In this document: in pieces, positions 23,179-36,147 of the stretch | Layout: every line of letters starts with the position of its first letter | Position numbering within the stretch: position 1 is the first letter of the stretch | From: Poecilobothrus nobilitatus | Taxonomy: Eukaryota > Arthropoda > Insecta > Diptera > Dolichopodidae | Length of the DNA stretch: 64,000 nucleotides | Direction of reading: 5' to 3' | NCBI GenBank assembly: GCA_947095535.1 | Contig: OX352774.1 | Location: 37,588,496 to 37,652,495, forward strand | The notes under the pieces: generated by a model | What the model saw: the letters and a program-made list of their open reading frames with translations, nothing else | Databases searched by the model: none | What the model was told of the DNA's origin: nothing | Program-made: the position numbers and the translations under genes

Positions 23179-24944
23179 GAAGTGAAAAACTACTATAATA
23201 AAAATATAATAATTTAACTTTGTTTGTATGTTGGATTTTTTGTTTTTTTTTTTGTGTGTTTTCTTTTCTATTTTCATTGAGTGAGTCTGAGTGGAGTGCC
23301 GTTGAATTTTTGCCGTTATGTTTTCAATTTTTATTTTATTTTTTTATTTATTTATTTGTTTGTTTGTATACTATCTATCGTTCGTAAATTGTACATTTAC
23401 AAATATTTGTATAAAATGGAAAATGAAAATGAAATTATATTGTTTTTCTCTACTTCTTTCATTTTCTTTTCTTTATTTAGGTTGATTTTTTTTTTTGTTT
23501 TTTTTTTTTTTTTTATTTTTTCTACAGTTATTTTATTTAGAGTTGATATTTTGAGTAAAAATTAGATTTGAGTATTTTTTCTTTTTTTTTTTTTTTAATG
23601 GAAATTTGATGTTTGTGTTTATAAAAAATTAATAATATGATTTTAATAATAATCTTTAATTTTAAATTTTATGAATTTATATGTATGTATGTATATGTTT
23701 GAGTATATTTGTCAAAAAAAAAATAAAATTGAGTAATTTTTTATATAAGCAGTATATTTTTGGGTGTATTTTCAAAGTAAATTATAAGTATATATTTTGA
23801 CAATTTGGCAAAATTACAATATTTACATATAATTACATTTGTTGTTGTCAATGTATTGAAAAATAGAGTGATTTTTTTTTGTTTTTTTTTTTGTTGTTCA
23901 TTGTTGAAAATAAACAAAATAATAATAAAATAACGGTATGATAATAAAAATAATAATCATAATAGAGTAATAGAGTAATAGTTACTACAAATACAAAAAG
24001 TTATTTGAATTTTAAAAAAAAATATTATGTGAGTTATAATAAAAATAATGAGTAGTGCAAATTAAAATAGTCGATATAAAGTAAAACTGATTATATAAAT
24101 AAAAAAAAAAAATAAAAAATAAAAAAAAGGTGATTGTAACGTGTAATGTTATGGGAAATTTGATGTTTTGTTATGTTTTTAAATTTTTTTTCTTTTTTTA
24201 TTATTTTTTTCATTACTTTTATCATAAAGCTTTTATATTTTTATTTTTTAATGTTTTCTGCAGTAATGTAAATGCAATTTTTAAGATTCGTTTTTATATG
24301 TACCTTTTTTCTGTTTTGGTTTTTTTTTTTTTGTTGTTGTGACTTGTGAGTGATAATGTAAGCGCTGTTTTAATAAAAGTTTAAATAAAAATTATAATAG
24401 TTTGGATAGAAATGACGTTGATTTTAATGTCAAAACAAGTTTTTAAATATTGAAATTTTGTGTTTTTATATTCCTTAAGGCATTAGTAACCAAAATAAAA
24501 ACAAAACGAAAAAAAAAACCAAGAAGTATTAAAAAGTAAAAATTATTAAAGAAATATATATAATTATATATATATATATACATATTTACTTTAAATACAA
24601 AATATTAAAGATTATAATTGAAATATAATTTTTTGGGTGAAACGCAGACTTTACCAAATTCGAATAGAATATAATAATATTATATATGTATGTAATTTAT
24701 GAAATAGGTGTGTTATATTTACACTTAAAATTACAAATATTTTTCTTTTGAGACTATAATTAATTCTCGTACTATATAATATTTTTTTTTTTGTAATTCT
24801 CGCATTATTTTTGTTAATAAAAAATTTTAAAAGGTTTTAAATAAAATTAATGATGCAGTATAATTTCAGTATATTAAAAGGGAATTAAAAAGTTCAAAGA
24901 TTTTATAAATATTATGTATAGTTATATTGAGTACTCGCACATAT

Positions 24945-25215
24945 TTTTGGTTTTTTTAAGGGAGCGGATAATCTTTCAAAGACACCAGAAATATTTTTTT
25001 GGTAGTGACAGATTCTTACTGACGAATTCTACTATCCTCTTTATCCAATATACAATAGTATAAAACTCCTAAATGCTAACGCATTATATTGGCTAGAAAG
25101 TAGAAATAGGAAAGAATAGAATAAGAATGCGTTGAATTGAAGAATGGAACTGTATTTCGGGTATAGTGAGTCCGCCTATTAACTATTTTGCTATCAGTGA
25201 CGAAACCGTCATAAA
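24945..25215 (-). repeat. Dispersed repeat F3, copy b
   Basis: Reversed, it matches the 3' two-thirds of copy a: ATAGGCGGA.TCA, CCAATATAATGCGTTAGCA, GTCAGTAAGAAT, GGTGTCT.TG.AAGATT and a final CTCCCTTA plus A-run. It lacks the 5' part beginning GAGCTATCTTTGG. No flanking duplication was found. Confidence 0.6.
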
Positions 25216-26119
25216 TAATAATAACGAATTTGTAATAAACTTGAAAAAAAACTTAATTTATTAATTACATATTGTATTGATATTAACACCACTACATCGT
25301 ACATGTCTTTATTTAGCCTAAATGAAATAGAAAATTAAATGTGGATTAAACTATAGCTTAAATTGCTAGGATTTATTTTTACGAAAGATATATTTAAAAT
25401 TTTTGATCATATTATTATTAGACTGATTAACATTATATGAATCTGAACCACAGTACACAATTTTTCGTTACTTATAATCTTTTTTTGAGGTTCATTTTAT
25501 AAATCATTGTGAAAAAGTTTATCATGAAATAAAATACTTATATTATTTTTTGGATAAGTTTTCATTTATTTTTCGTGATAACTGATGCATTTATTTTACA
25601 CATCATAAATAAATAATTATCATATATGTACAAATCATTATTAAGCAGTTGTGAAATTATTTTAATACATTGTATGCCAACTTTTTACTGTTAGAAAAGA
25701 TTTATATTATTTTTGTTTTTTTTTTTTTTTCAATTAGTTAAAGCGCAATCAAAAAGTAAAGTAACAATTAATAACAAAAAAGAAAAAAGAAAGTTAATAG
25801 ATTTCTTTTATTTTGCAAATGTCACGAAACATTTTTAAGTGATATTTAATTACTTAAAAATTTAATATTCAAAATTAAAACTTCAAAATCGAAAATTAAA
25901 AATTCTTGTATTCTATACTAAAATTTTATTTATTTGCTTACTTAAATTTAATTTTCATGATATCTAAATGTGTGTATATGTATATGTATTTATATAAAAA
26001 GTGTAACAGTATGTGATGTAACGTAAGTTGCATACAAATTGATTTGAGTATATTTTTTTTTTTGGCTCCTCTTATGTTTTTTTTTTTTTTAAATTTATTT
26101 GAACTTTTGATAAATTTAG
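25216..26119. other. AT-rich non-coding stretch
   Basis: Nothing recognisable apart from T-runs and short AT repeats near 25970. Confidence 0.65.
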
Positions 26120-27602
26120 TTTTTAGTACATTTTCAAAAAAATTTGAAAAAGTGCATCTATTTGTTTCACTCTGTCCATCCATGAGTTTGGGTATTTACA
26201 AAACTTTTACACCGTTTAAAACAAACCAATAAAATTTTAACTACGAATAAGTATCGCAAAAAAAAGAATTTTCTATAGCTCTACTCTTTATGAAGCTAAA
26301 GCATCCCTAACGTTCAAAAAAGCCCTCTATTTAAATTTTTTTAACAGAAATTTTATCTTTAAACTGGAAACGCCAAACGATAGTTGCTTTCATTAAGTTT
26401 ACAAATACATATATAGTTTTGCCATACGGTATTTTAATTTAACATTACGCAAAACTCAATTTTGGCAAAATTCTTGACTCCTTCTATCTTCCAAACTATT
26501 TAAGCTAGAAACTTGAAATTGAGAGCAGTTAAATCTTTGAAAATAAATTTTTTTTTTGTTTTTATTCAATAATCTCAATCTAGGAATATGTAACTCTTTT
26601 GTACTAAAAAGTAGTTAACACTAAATTGTATGGAATACGGACGGGGAAAATGCGGATAAAGAGGAATGAGGCGGTAATTGCGTCACAAATCTGTTAAGAT
26701 TCCACATAGTAAGCATGAGCACTTCAGGCCCCTCTACTGGTGCGGTGGAATGTTCTGAGATGTGGCATCAGCTATTTTATCTCAACTGAAAAAAGTGTCA
26801 TTACCCACAAAATATCTATAGAAAAGAGAAAGAGCTCCAATATTACGACGAATGCCAAGAGAAGTGAGACAAGCAGTTTCAACGGAGTCGCCAATAAGAC
26901 GAATGGCACGTTTTTGAATTCGATCGAGGTAATTCAATGAAGTAAGTGAGGCGCCAGCCTATATATAAGAATTGTACTCCATCTTGGATCGTATATAAGC
27001 CTTATAGATATTAAGCAAGTCCCTGGATGAAAAATATTTCTTGCACCTAAAGAGAAAAGCTAAGCATTTAGCAGCACTTTTCGCTATATCAAAAATATGA
27101 TCATTCTATATCATTTTTTGATTTAGCTGCATGCGAAATTGTGGATTGGATTGAAGGTTCTAGATAAGAGATCGTTGATAAAAATGAAAAAGAAAGTTGG
27201 GGCAAGGACGGATCCTTGTGGAATGCCAGTATTTATTTGGAATTTGTCGGACGTGTAAATATGACTCATTTTTTAAATTATTTTTGTGTTGCCCACCATT
27301 TAAGAGGGAACTGTAACAACTGAAAATTACCTATTTTTAAGTATATTACAGGTATTTTGAACACCTGTCTAAATTTTTTTGAAGTAATACACAAAAATTA
27401 AAGCCCCAACATTATGTTTTTATTTGTTAACAACGTTCCTTAATAATATAAGGCTACCCTAAAATTGCAGAATTTGTGACTTGATTTTTCTCAATTTTTT
27501 CTAGATTTTTTGATAATTTGTATTTTACGCCTATACCTATTTGTACTCTTTACCCAAAACTTATTATGCAATATTTTTTAATTTTGGAAATGTGCTGAAA
27601 AT
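26120..27602 (+). mobile_element. F2 element, copy b, interrupted by a LINE fragment
   Basis: The left end TTTTTAGTACATTTTCAAAA and right end TTTTGGAAATGTGCTGAAAA are inverted repeats of each other. F2 sequence is recognisable at about 26120-26555 and again at 27258-27602 (AACACCTGTCTAAATT, ACACAAAAATTAAAGC). The break corresponds to a continuous region in the F2-like interiors at 47210-47400 and 10900-11020. The 0.7 kb between holds a LINE fragment, so this is a nested insertion. Confidence 0.55.
26640..27250 (-). pseudogene. LINE reverse transcriptase remnant, internally deleted
   Basis: On the minus strand 27230-27175 reads a GIPQGSVLAP-type motif followed by FIFINDLL, the RT motif of non-LTR retrotransposons. 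Then comes NPIHNFA, where the family normally continues into the catalytic A-D-D. That box and about 60 further residues are gone; the sequence jumps to NDHIFDIAKSAAKCLAF, RCKKYFSS, DLLNIYKAYIR, MEYNS and LDRIQKRAIRLIGD. In-frame stops and frameshifts follow. It most resembles insect CR1/L2/jockey-group LINEs; the clade is uncertain. Plus-strand frames here are shadows. Confidence 0.85.
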
Positions 27603-29751
27603 CTTTGGTTTTTTCATTACTTATTTTTTTTATTGTTTTACACATACAACGGCAGAAGAAGTCATTACTGTCTTAAACAATAGTCAATAGTAAATTATTT
27701 TGAAGCGATTTATCAAATTATATAATATGAGAACTTTTCAAGATAAAAAAATATATTTAGTTGTTTTAAAGTCTTTGAATATATATGTATAATATTTCAA
27801 AATCTATTAAAATTTTTAAAGCTTTTAAAAAAAATAATTTAATTTTTAAACCTTTTTTGTATATTAAAAACTTAATTGTAAAGTTAAAATTTATGGCTTT
27901 GAAATTAATATAATGTTATTCAACTCACACATCAATTTTTTATTATTTAAAAAATGGTTAATACTTGATTTCTTTTTTTGTGAATAAATTTAAAAAAATA
28001 TAAATATTTTGTACTATTATCATAATATAAATATTTGAAATTCTCAGTATCTAACGAATAATTTTATTGAAGTAATCAAATCATTTAAAGTTAAGTAATA
28101 CTTTTTAATTTACCAACTTGTATAGAATAAAATTGATCTTGAAATTGGTCTACAAATTTTGCGATTATATGAGAGCTATTGGTCTTTTTTATATTATAGA
28201 TATTTTGTTGATAACGGCACTTTCACAGTTAAAATAAAATAAAAATATAGCATATTCGAAACAATTTTTGGAACTTTAAAAAATAAGATGATAATTAGTT
28301 AATAGTTAGTAAATAACCAGGAAAGTTTTAAATGTATTTTGATTCCCTTCGAATATTCTTATGATATAGTTTGAAAATTTTGTTTTGGAAATTACTTCAA
28401 CGTAAATATTACAAAAATATGGAAATAACTACAATGAACATTTTTATATTCAGTTAGTAATTCTTTTTGTTACAATTTCCAAAGAATCAAAACGAGTCTT
28501 TATAATACGTAGGTTCCTAAGTCTAATTAGTTAGCTTATTATGAATATCATTTTAATATATCTGCCTTTTTCATTTTTCTTAACTATCACTACTTATTAA
28601 CTCAAAATAAACACAAATTACAAATTAATTCTAGTTTTTAGTTAACGTATAAAAAAAAACCCCCCCCCCCCCCCCCCCCCCCCCCCCAAACGCCTAATTG
28701 TATGCAATAAATGTTTATGTTACTTAATAAGAGCGTAAACCGTAATTAATTAAATTTGAAAACATTCTATATGTATTTATTTTTTTTCTTTTTGATATGT
28801 TGGTAATCTTTTATCTCAGATTATATATAATTCTTTAGTATAGATTTATATTAATAACATAAATTTCTAATAACATAATTATTTAATATATTTCATTATT
28901 CTTCTTGAGTTATTTAACTTTTATTATACTTGTTGTACAATTTTTGGTGTTTTTTTTTTTTCAATGTTTATTTAAAAAAAATTTTATTAGTTACTTCTTA
29001 AAAATAATTTTTAAACATTAAAATAAATGTCAAATAATTTTTCAAACAAAATAATTAGTTTTTAGTTTTTTTTTTTGTTTTTTTCTATACAAGAGAAAAC
29101 AAAATGAAAGTTATTTAAATTTTATTTACATAAAAATAAATCAAAAAAAAAAAATAAAATAAAATTATTATAAAATTTATTATAAATTCAATTATTTTTT
29201 TATTCTTTTTTCCACCCCAAAATACTTCTTCAATATTAAGTAAAATATGTTCCTGATGTCCTTTAAAGAGAAAATTTTATAGTATCTAATAAACATATTT
29301 TTTTTAATAAATAAGATTTTTCACGGTATTTTCCTTTTTTTATTTTTTTTTTAATCTTACAAAAAAACAAAACCAAAGGAAAAGAAAAAAAAAAAAACAA
29401 AATTTATAATGTATGTCCAATCTATAGAGAATTCAAGGATATATGTCTGTGCCAAATTTCTGTTTTTTTTTAATTTTTCTGTTTTTACCCATTTATATGT
29501 CTATGATGTAGAAAAATTGATTTTTTTTTATGAACTTTGACAGCCAGCATATAACAACAATCTTTATATTAATTTTATTTGATGCGATTAGCAAAGGGAT
29601 TACATTACATAACATTGCTAGAAAAAGTGTTGTATTTTCATATTTTTTTTTTTGATGCATTACTATATAATGCAAACCATTTTGAGAAAAACAAAATATA
29701 ATTTATATTTTTAACTTTTTAAACAACACAAAGATTGAATACAAAATATTT

Positions 29752-29790
<39 letters not shown>

Positions 29791-31769
29791 TTTATATATA
29801 CATACAACAAAACGTATTGTTTTAATTAAAGAAAAACCAAAACAAGATGAAAGAATATTAACTTTTTCTTGTTTTTGTTTATACATAAGATATAAAATTA
29901 AAACAGTGTTGGTATTTTTATTTGTTTTGATAATTTATTTGCATAATTTGATATTCAAAAGCACAACTATAATTTTCTAAAAACATTTTTTTTTTTTTTT
30001 TTTTTCTATTATGCCTTATTAAAATAAGTTAACATAAATCTTAAGATCCTTGATGTTAATGGAGATTCTTGATGTTAATAAGTTTTAAGTAAAACATTTT
30101 TTTTTATTCCATAACAAAAAACGAATGTTTAGTACGATGTTTCACAATAAGTGTTTTTTTTTTAATTTTTGAATTATTTCATCCTTTATTTTAATAACAA
30201 TAAAAACATATTCTCTAATTATAGAAAATTTTAATTCCAAAATCTACAACAACCATAAAAACTTATAAATATTTACCTTAATTTATGGCAAATATATACT
30301 TTAAACTTATAACGAACTTTATCAGTTCTATATAATCTTATAACTTTACCTTGTCCCATTTTAATTCTTAAAGAAATGATCATAGAAATTAATTTATGTA
30401 GAAATTTTTTTCTTTTTTATCTAAATTTTATTTAACAAAAAACCAAAAAAAAAAAAAAATAAATAAAACGAAAAAAAATTGCCAATGCAGTAATTTAAAT
30501 CTTCCATTTAACACTATTTAATTTTTTGTCTTTCAGTGGTGTTTGATGGAATACAAAAATTAAAAATGGTAAACTTAGATTTTGTAAAAGAATTTAAAAA
30601 AAAAAAATTAAGTATATGTATGTATATTAATATCGTAAATATACCGTAAAAATAAAGACAGCCATATATATTTTAAACCAATTTTCAAAACAGTCAATTA
30701 TTTTTAAATTTAATCTTAAGCCCGTTCTAAAAAAAAAAAAAGACTGAAATGATATTTCGGTTAAAATTAATTATTTGTTATAAAGTTAAAATTATTTATT
30801 GCTAATGGTTTGGAAAATTAATCTATTGTGAAATTTTAAGATAGTAAATAAATAATAGAGATTAATTACGTTATATAAATGAAAGATTAACTTATTACAG
30901 TGAATCCTATATGAAAAAGCAACTATATAAAGCAACTAGCCTATAAAAAATAGTATTCTTAAAAACTTAGAGACTAAAAGACGTTTTACCAAACAAAAAA
31001 AAAAATGTCTTATGTATTTCATCGTAAAAAAAAAGTATTTCTTTAAAAAAAAAGGATAAAGGAAAAAGGAAATTTTTTAATTTAAAAAGACGAAAGAAAT
31101 TATATATGTATCACTGACAATTTCAAATTCATTTGTTTTTGTTATATAATAAATATATATACATCTATATATATAAATATATACATATGTATATTTTGGC
31201 AAATTGCACAACATAAAGAAAAATTTTATGAAAGAAGTTTTTTTAATCCTATTTATATATTGGAAAAATAAAGGATAATAATCAGAAACTTTAATGTCTA
31301 CTTCAATCATTATCTGAACTTCTTCTTTTAAACTCAATGTAAAAATTATTTTTGATCTTAATTTAGTCGTGTTCAAATATATTTTGAAAATTGGAATCAT
31401 TTACTAAAAACTTATTTTGCAATTTCTTATAAGTAATTTGAAAAACAATTGATTTTTTAAATCATATTCCTAGTAAAAATCGTTTATAAAAAATATCCAA
31501 TTTTTATTGGTGTAATAATAAAAAGACGGTAATGCATAAATTTGCTTTCAATTTTTTTGAATTAAGTACACAAAAATATCTTTATTTTATCGCTAAGATG
31601 CTGATATAAAAATTAAATATATAGAAAGAAGTTTAAAATTAAATAATAAAATCTTTGATTTTCGCAGTCTGTCTAGTATTTTCAATTTGAATTTAATAAG
31701 ATGTAAGTATCTATATAAAGTACAATATTGATTAATTCAAAAATTTATTAAGAGAACCGATTTGTTGAT
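27603..31769. other. AT-rich non-coding stretch
   Basis: It contains a C28 tract (28660-28687), an AT tract at about 29753-29782 and many A/T runs. A splice-acceptor-like site at 30536 is discussed under findings. Frames at 29735 and 31077 are made of AT-repeat codons. No gene is supported. Confidence 0.6.
28660..28687. repeat. C28 homopolymer after an A-run
   Basis: Twenty-eight uninterrupted C residues directly follow about nine A residues, in a region with almost no G/C. On the minus strand it is G28, which can form quadruplex structures; the C strand can form an i-motif. It may also be a sequencing or assembly artefact, because its exact length is hard to measure. Confidence 0.9.
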
Positions 31770-31781
31770 TTTTGTAAATTT

Positions 31782-31970
31782 TTTTTTTTTTTTTATTCTC
31801 CTGTTCCATAAATGTGACATGTAAATTACAAAGCGTTTCCTTTACATGGTGTTGCTCTAAATATCGTAAAAGGGAATTATTTTTACAATGTGTGTAGGAT
31901 TCGAATCCACACTGCATCGCCGTTTATAGTGTATTTCATATGCTATTACGCACTATGCCACTGAGACCTC
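31782..31970 (-). mobile_element. tRNA-derived SINE, copy 2
   Basis: On the minus strand the head has a box A-like TGGCATAGTGC (plus 31950-31960) and box B-like GGATTCGAATCC (31897-31908). A body aligned with copy 1 follows (TTTACGATATTTAGAGCAAC, CTTTGTAATTT, CATTTATGGAACAGGAGAA) and then a poly-A tail (T-run at 31779-31794 on plus). A 12-bp duplication TTTTGTAAATTT flanks it at 31770-31781 and 31971-31982. It is more diverged than copies 1 and 4, hence older or from another subfamily. Confidence 0.85.
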
Positions 31971-31982
31971 TTTTGTAAATTT

Positions 31983-33197
31983 AAAAACAATCCGTTTGTG
32001 GGACGTAAATTAATAATAATTAACTAAGCTAGAATTTATATATTACCAATTTTTCTTTTATTACTGTTCCCAAATATTTTTCAAAAAAAAAAAAGGGGTT
32101 TAGCTTCATTCTTTAGATCAAAGTTACCCTTGGAAATAATTTTAATAAATTAAAACATTTAAAATTAAATCCAACAATTTGATAAAAGATAATTGTTTAA
32201 TATCTTAACTAAAAAAGGACGCTGTTATTATTTTGAACGCAACTGTAAATTCTAAGATTTACAAAAAAAAAAAAAAGAAATCTTTTAGAAATATATCTTC
32301 AACTACATTTTGTTATTTATTTCAATTGCTGCTATATATTAATTTGGATTTGAAATAAACAATTCAATTTAACTGGTCAAATAATTCGTCTTCAGACTTT
32401 TGAACTAATTCTGTTTTGTATAATTAATCAAAAATCAATTTGAATGGTGACATCAATTCCTTCATTTTAAAACAAAAAAAAAAAAAAAAACATATAAAAT
32501 ATTATCCAAATCAATAATTCTGTTCGCATTGTTTTTCTTCTATTTCCATCTATTGGAAAAGTTCATTGTTTTTGAACAGTAATAAAACACATTATTTTTG
32601 GAGAAAAACTAAAATTTTCCGTTCAAATTTTTTTATTTGAGAAATTTTTTTTTTAACACACATACACATCATATTAGAATGTAACGAAAAATATTTACGG
32701 AATTGCAGAAGAATTAGAACAAAAAAAAAAAAAAAATTAAAATAAAAAAAGGTAAAAAGAAAATATCGTAAAATAAAATTTAAGTTTCAAAAAGAAAATT
32801 TCTCATTTTAATTTTTTCCGCATATTTTTCAAAAAAAAAAAAACAAAAACAAAAAAATTAAAAAACAGAGAAACGAAAAAATGTTTTTTAACACTGTCAT
32901 GTCAAAAAATTAAAAAAAAAAAAAAAAAAAACGAAAAACTAAAGCGGTTCGTGACTAGGTGTAATTTTTGTGACAAATTAAAAAGAGTTGAAAAATTCCT
33001 TAACAAAAAAAAAAAAAAAATTTCATTACTATCCTATATGGAGTACCGTTACCAGTTCTATTTTATCCTATCCTATCGTAACCTAAATGACGTACCGTAA
33101 AACACTATTATTTCATAAAAATTTAAACAAACACGTTCACAATCATGTAGTTATACATATTTATAGATATATGTATATGTTTGTGTAGCTAATAACT

Positions 33198-33228
<31 letters not shown>

Positions 33229-36147
33229 TTATATACACAAACATAATATATACGATATACTTAGAATGACTCAGAATATAATGGTATAATAGTTTTTTTT
33301 TTTTAAGTGTACCACTAAAATTGAGTTCATTATGTTATCCTTACATTCTTATATTTTTTACAGCATAAACAAAAATAACAACCACTCATACATATACAAA
33401 CATATAAAAAAGAAAATCAAAAAAAAAAAAAACAAAAGAATAAAAATAAAATGTTAGTGGGTGAGAAAATTTGAATTCTCACGTGTTTTTAACACTTTAG
33501 GCGCACGTGATGTGTGTAAGTAAAATATGTGTATATGTAAATAAAATGAAATATATATATATATGTATATACATATATTTAAAAGTAGTAGTATGTGTAT
33601 ATGTATATATTTCAATTAAATATAAGAAGATAAAGAATGTAATATGTGGTTCGAGTATAGTTTATTATGATATTATGATGATGAACTTTTTTCAAAAATT
33701 TTCTTTTTTGTTTTTGATTTTGTTATTTTTCTATTTGTTTGTTTGTTTTTTTTTTTTAACTTTTTCTGTTTTTGTTTTTGTTTTAAGTGTAATTTTTTAG
33801 GCCATATTCTTACAAAAAAAAAAAAACCAAAAAAAAATAAATGAATAAATTCTCGTGTTGTTAGTTTTTTTTGTGTTGCGATCCTTGTACCTTGTAATCC
33901 TTTTTTTTTTTTTTTTTTTGTTCATAACAATTTGACCTTGCAATCTTCTTTGTCGTTCATAAAACTTTGAAGCACATACACACAAACAAAAACACACACA
34001 CCCTACTATTTCTATTTATAAAACCTATATTTTAAAAGAGTACTTTTGTATACTTGAATATGTATTAAAAATGCCTAAAACTGATTTTCATTGTTTTTGT
34101 TTTTGAAGAGTTTATGAAGAATGAAAAAAAATTTATGAAGAATCGTACTGAAAACATATGTTATATATTATATATACTGTATAATTTTACTATTTATTTA
34201 CAGTATCTGTCTGTTTTATATATACATATATTTTAATTTTTTTTTAACAGTTTCATATATGTATATATATATATATATGAACATGAAAGTTAAACAAAAA
34301 AAAAAAAAACAAAAAAAAAAGACAAAATATTAAAGATTCTTATTGTAACAATAATTATAGTTGTTCACTTTTTAACATAAATTTAATAAATTTTTAGTTT
34401 AATCTATCCTAAGTAATATTAATTGTTATAGAAAATTAAAGTTTGAAGTTTCTACAAGTTTCTATCTATAGATAAATAAATATTTACTTCAGTTTAAGAA
34501 ATTTTTCAAAAGATAAAATAAAATGTAATTAAGTTTGACGTTTTTGTTGTAATTTTAAAACTATAAAAAATACTGCTACAACTCTTTATTGGTGAGTTGG
34601 TGATTTTAAATAAAAATAAAGACTATGTACTTTTGCAAATTATAAACTTATACTAGCAGAAACTATGGTTTTATTTAAGTCAATATAATTAAAAAAAAAA
34701 AAATTTCATGAAATATCCAAAAAAAATGTTTTTGATAATCGTACTCTGATTTTTCTGTGCAAGCTAAAAAAATATTATTTTAACTGTGTAATTTAAAAAA
34801 AAAAACGATTAAAAATTAAAATATTAATAATTCACCAATAAACAAAACACAAAACTAAACAGAAGTAATATAAAAGTTTTTTTTATTAATAATTATATTT
34901 AATAATAATTTAAAGTTATAGAAAATAAACCGCCTATAAGTATGCATTACTTAGAAAATTTTTAATAACAAATTACGCTCTCTTAAAAATTTTGAAATTT
35001 ATTAGCTTGTTTTTTATTTAGATAAATCGGAACCTGAACCATTATCATAGTCATGAAAATATGTTTACTTCAATAAATATTAAAAATAAGCTGGACTGAT
35101 AGAAAACATAATACAAAAAAAAGATTCGTAAAGAAAATCCAGAAGTCTAAAGAAATTGTCCGAAATATTCAATTAGAAAAGTAAATTTTTTGTAACACTA
35201 GTCCATACGAGAATTAATAGATAAAAATCAACCATTTGAATATATGTATATATATAAGATAAAATAAGACCCCTACAGGAGCTAATAAAAAAAAACGATA
35301 ACTAAGTAGAATAAATGTTAAGCCTAGATCCAACAAGAAAATATTAATATGTAAAAAATGAAATTAAACAAAAATTGACAGATAGATGGTCAAATAAATT
35401 ACGAAATTATTTTTTTATCATCAAAAACAATGAAATTAAATCATTCTAACGAAAATAATGATACACTTAACCATTTCATCCAATTCATCCATTTCATTGT
35501 AACAATGAGTGAAAGGATATAAATTAGTTTTGTTGCAAATTAAAGCAATTAAGAAAATAACATGGAAAAACTTTAACAAAAAAAAAAAAAAAATAAAAAA
35601 ATTTAATCTTTTATGATTTTGAATATGTGTAAATTGATTTAAGGCAAAAAAAAAAAAAAATAATGAATTAAAAAGTTGAAATTAACAAATAAAAAAATTT
35701 GATTTGAAAAAAATATCTATAGAACATGTATAATATTATTTTTAAGGTACTGTAATTTAAAAAAGTTTGTAATTTACATGTTAATTAAAAAAACAAAAAA
35801 AAAAAACATTCAAAATACTTATATAAAAATTTCAAGTTTTAAAGTTGGGATTACTCTATAAAACTTAAATTATAATATGTTTAGTTTTTTATAGATTTTA
35901 ATAAAACTTTGAATAAGTAATAATTTTTTGTTTTTGTTATTTTGTATTAAAATAAACTATTTTTTAATTATTCACTTCCTTTTCAATGTGTTGTTCTTTA
36001 AATTATTCAAATCCTAATTAAATTTTTAGATATATTTTCTATTGAATACTAGAAAAATCAGAACCATTTCAAGGTTCAAGAAAATATAAATTTAATTTAA
36101 TTATATATCAAACCATTTAACTTCATTCTCACATTCAGAACAAATAG
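31983..36147. other. AT-rich non-coding stretch
   Basis: Includes an AT tract at 33198-33224, long A-runs near 32475, 32720, 32910 and 33005, and two CACGTG boxes at 33480-33485 and 33504-33509. Frames at 33507 (plus) and 33797 (minus) are AT/T-repeat translations. No gene or mobile-element end was recognised. Confidence 0.6.

Larger units (their letters stand above)
18737..24944. other. Long non-coding stretch, T-rich towards the right
   Basis: Apart from the separately listed repeats (18990-19405, 19428-19760) and the promoter candidate near 23173, I see only AT-rich sequence. 22.1-24.4 kb is strongly T-rich on the plus strand, with a T25 run at 23091-23115. Frames at 23281 and 24130 are phenylalanine-rich translations of these T tracts. 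Confidence 0.6.

Noticed and set aside
23281..24342. Phenylalanine-rich frames of 94 and 70 codons
   Set aside because: They are poly-T translations. The apparent membrane-segment look is a composition effect.
26740..26940. 66-codon plus-strand frame
   Set aside because: It is the antisense shadow of the decayed LINE reverse transcriptase on the minus strand.
31077..31400. 107-codon minus-strand frame
   Set aside because: It includes an AT-dinucleotide segment (YVYIYIYRC-type) and has no motif, no splice context and no coding-like codon use.
33507..33997. Plus frame of 97 codons and minus frame of 66 codons
   Set aside because: Both are low-complexity translations of AT and poly-T tracts, with phenylalanine or lysine runs.
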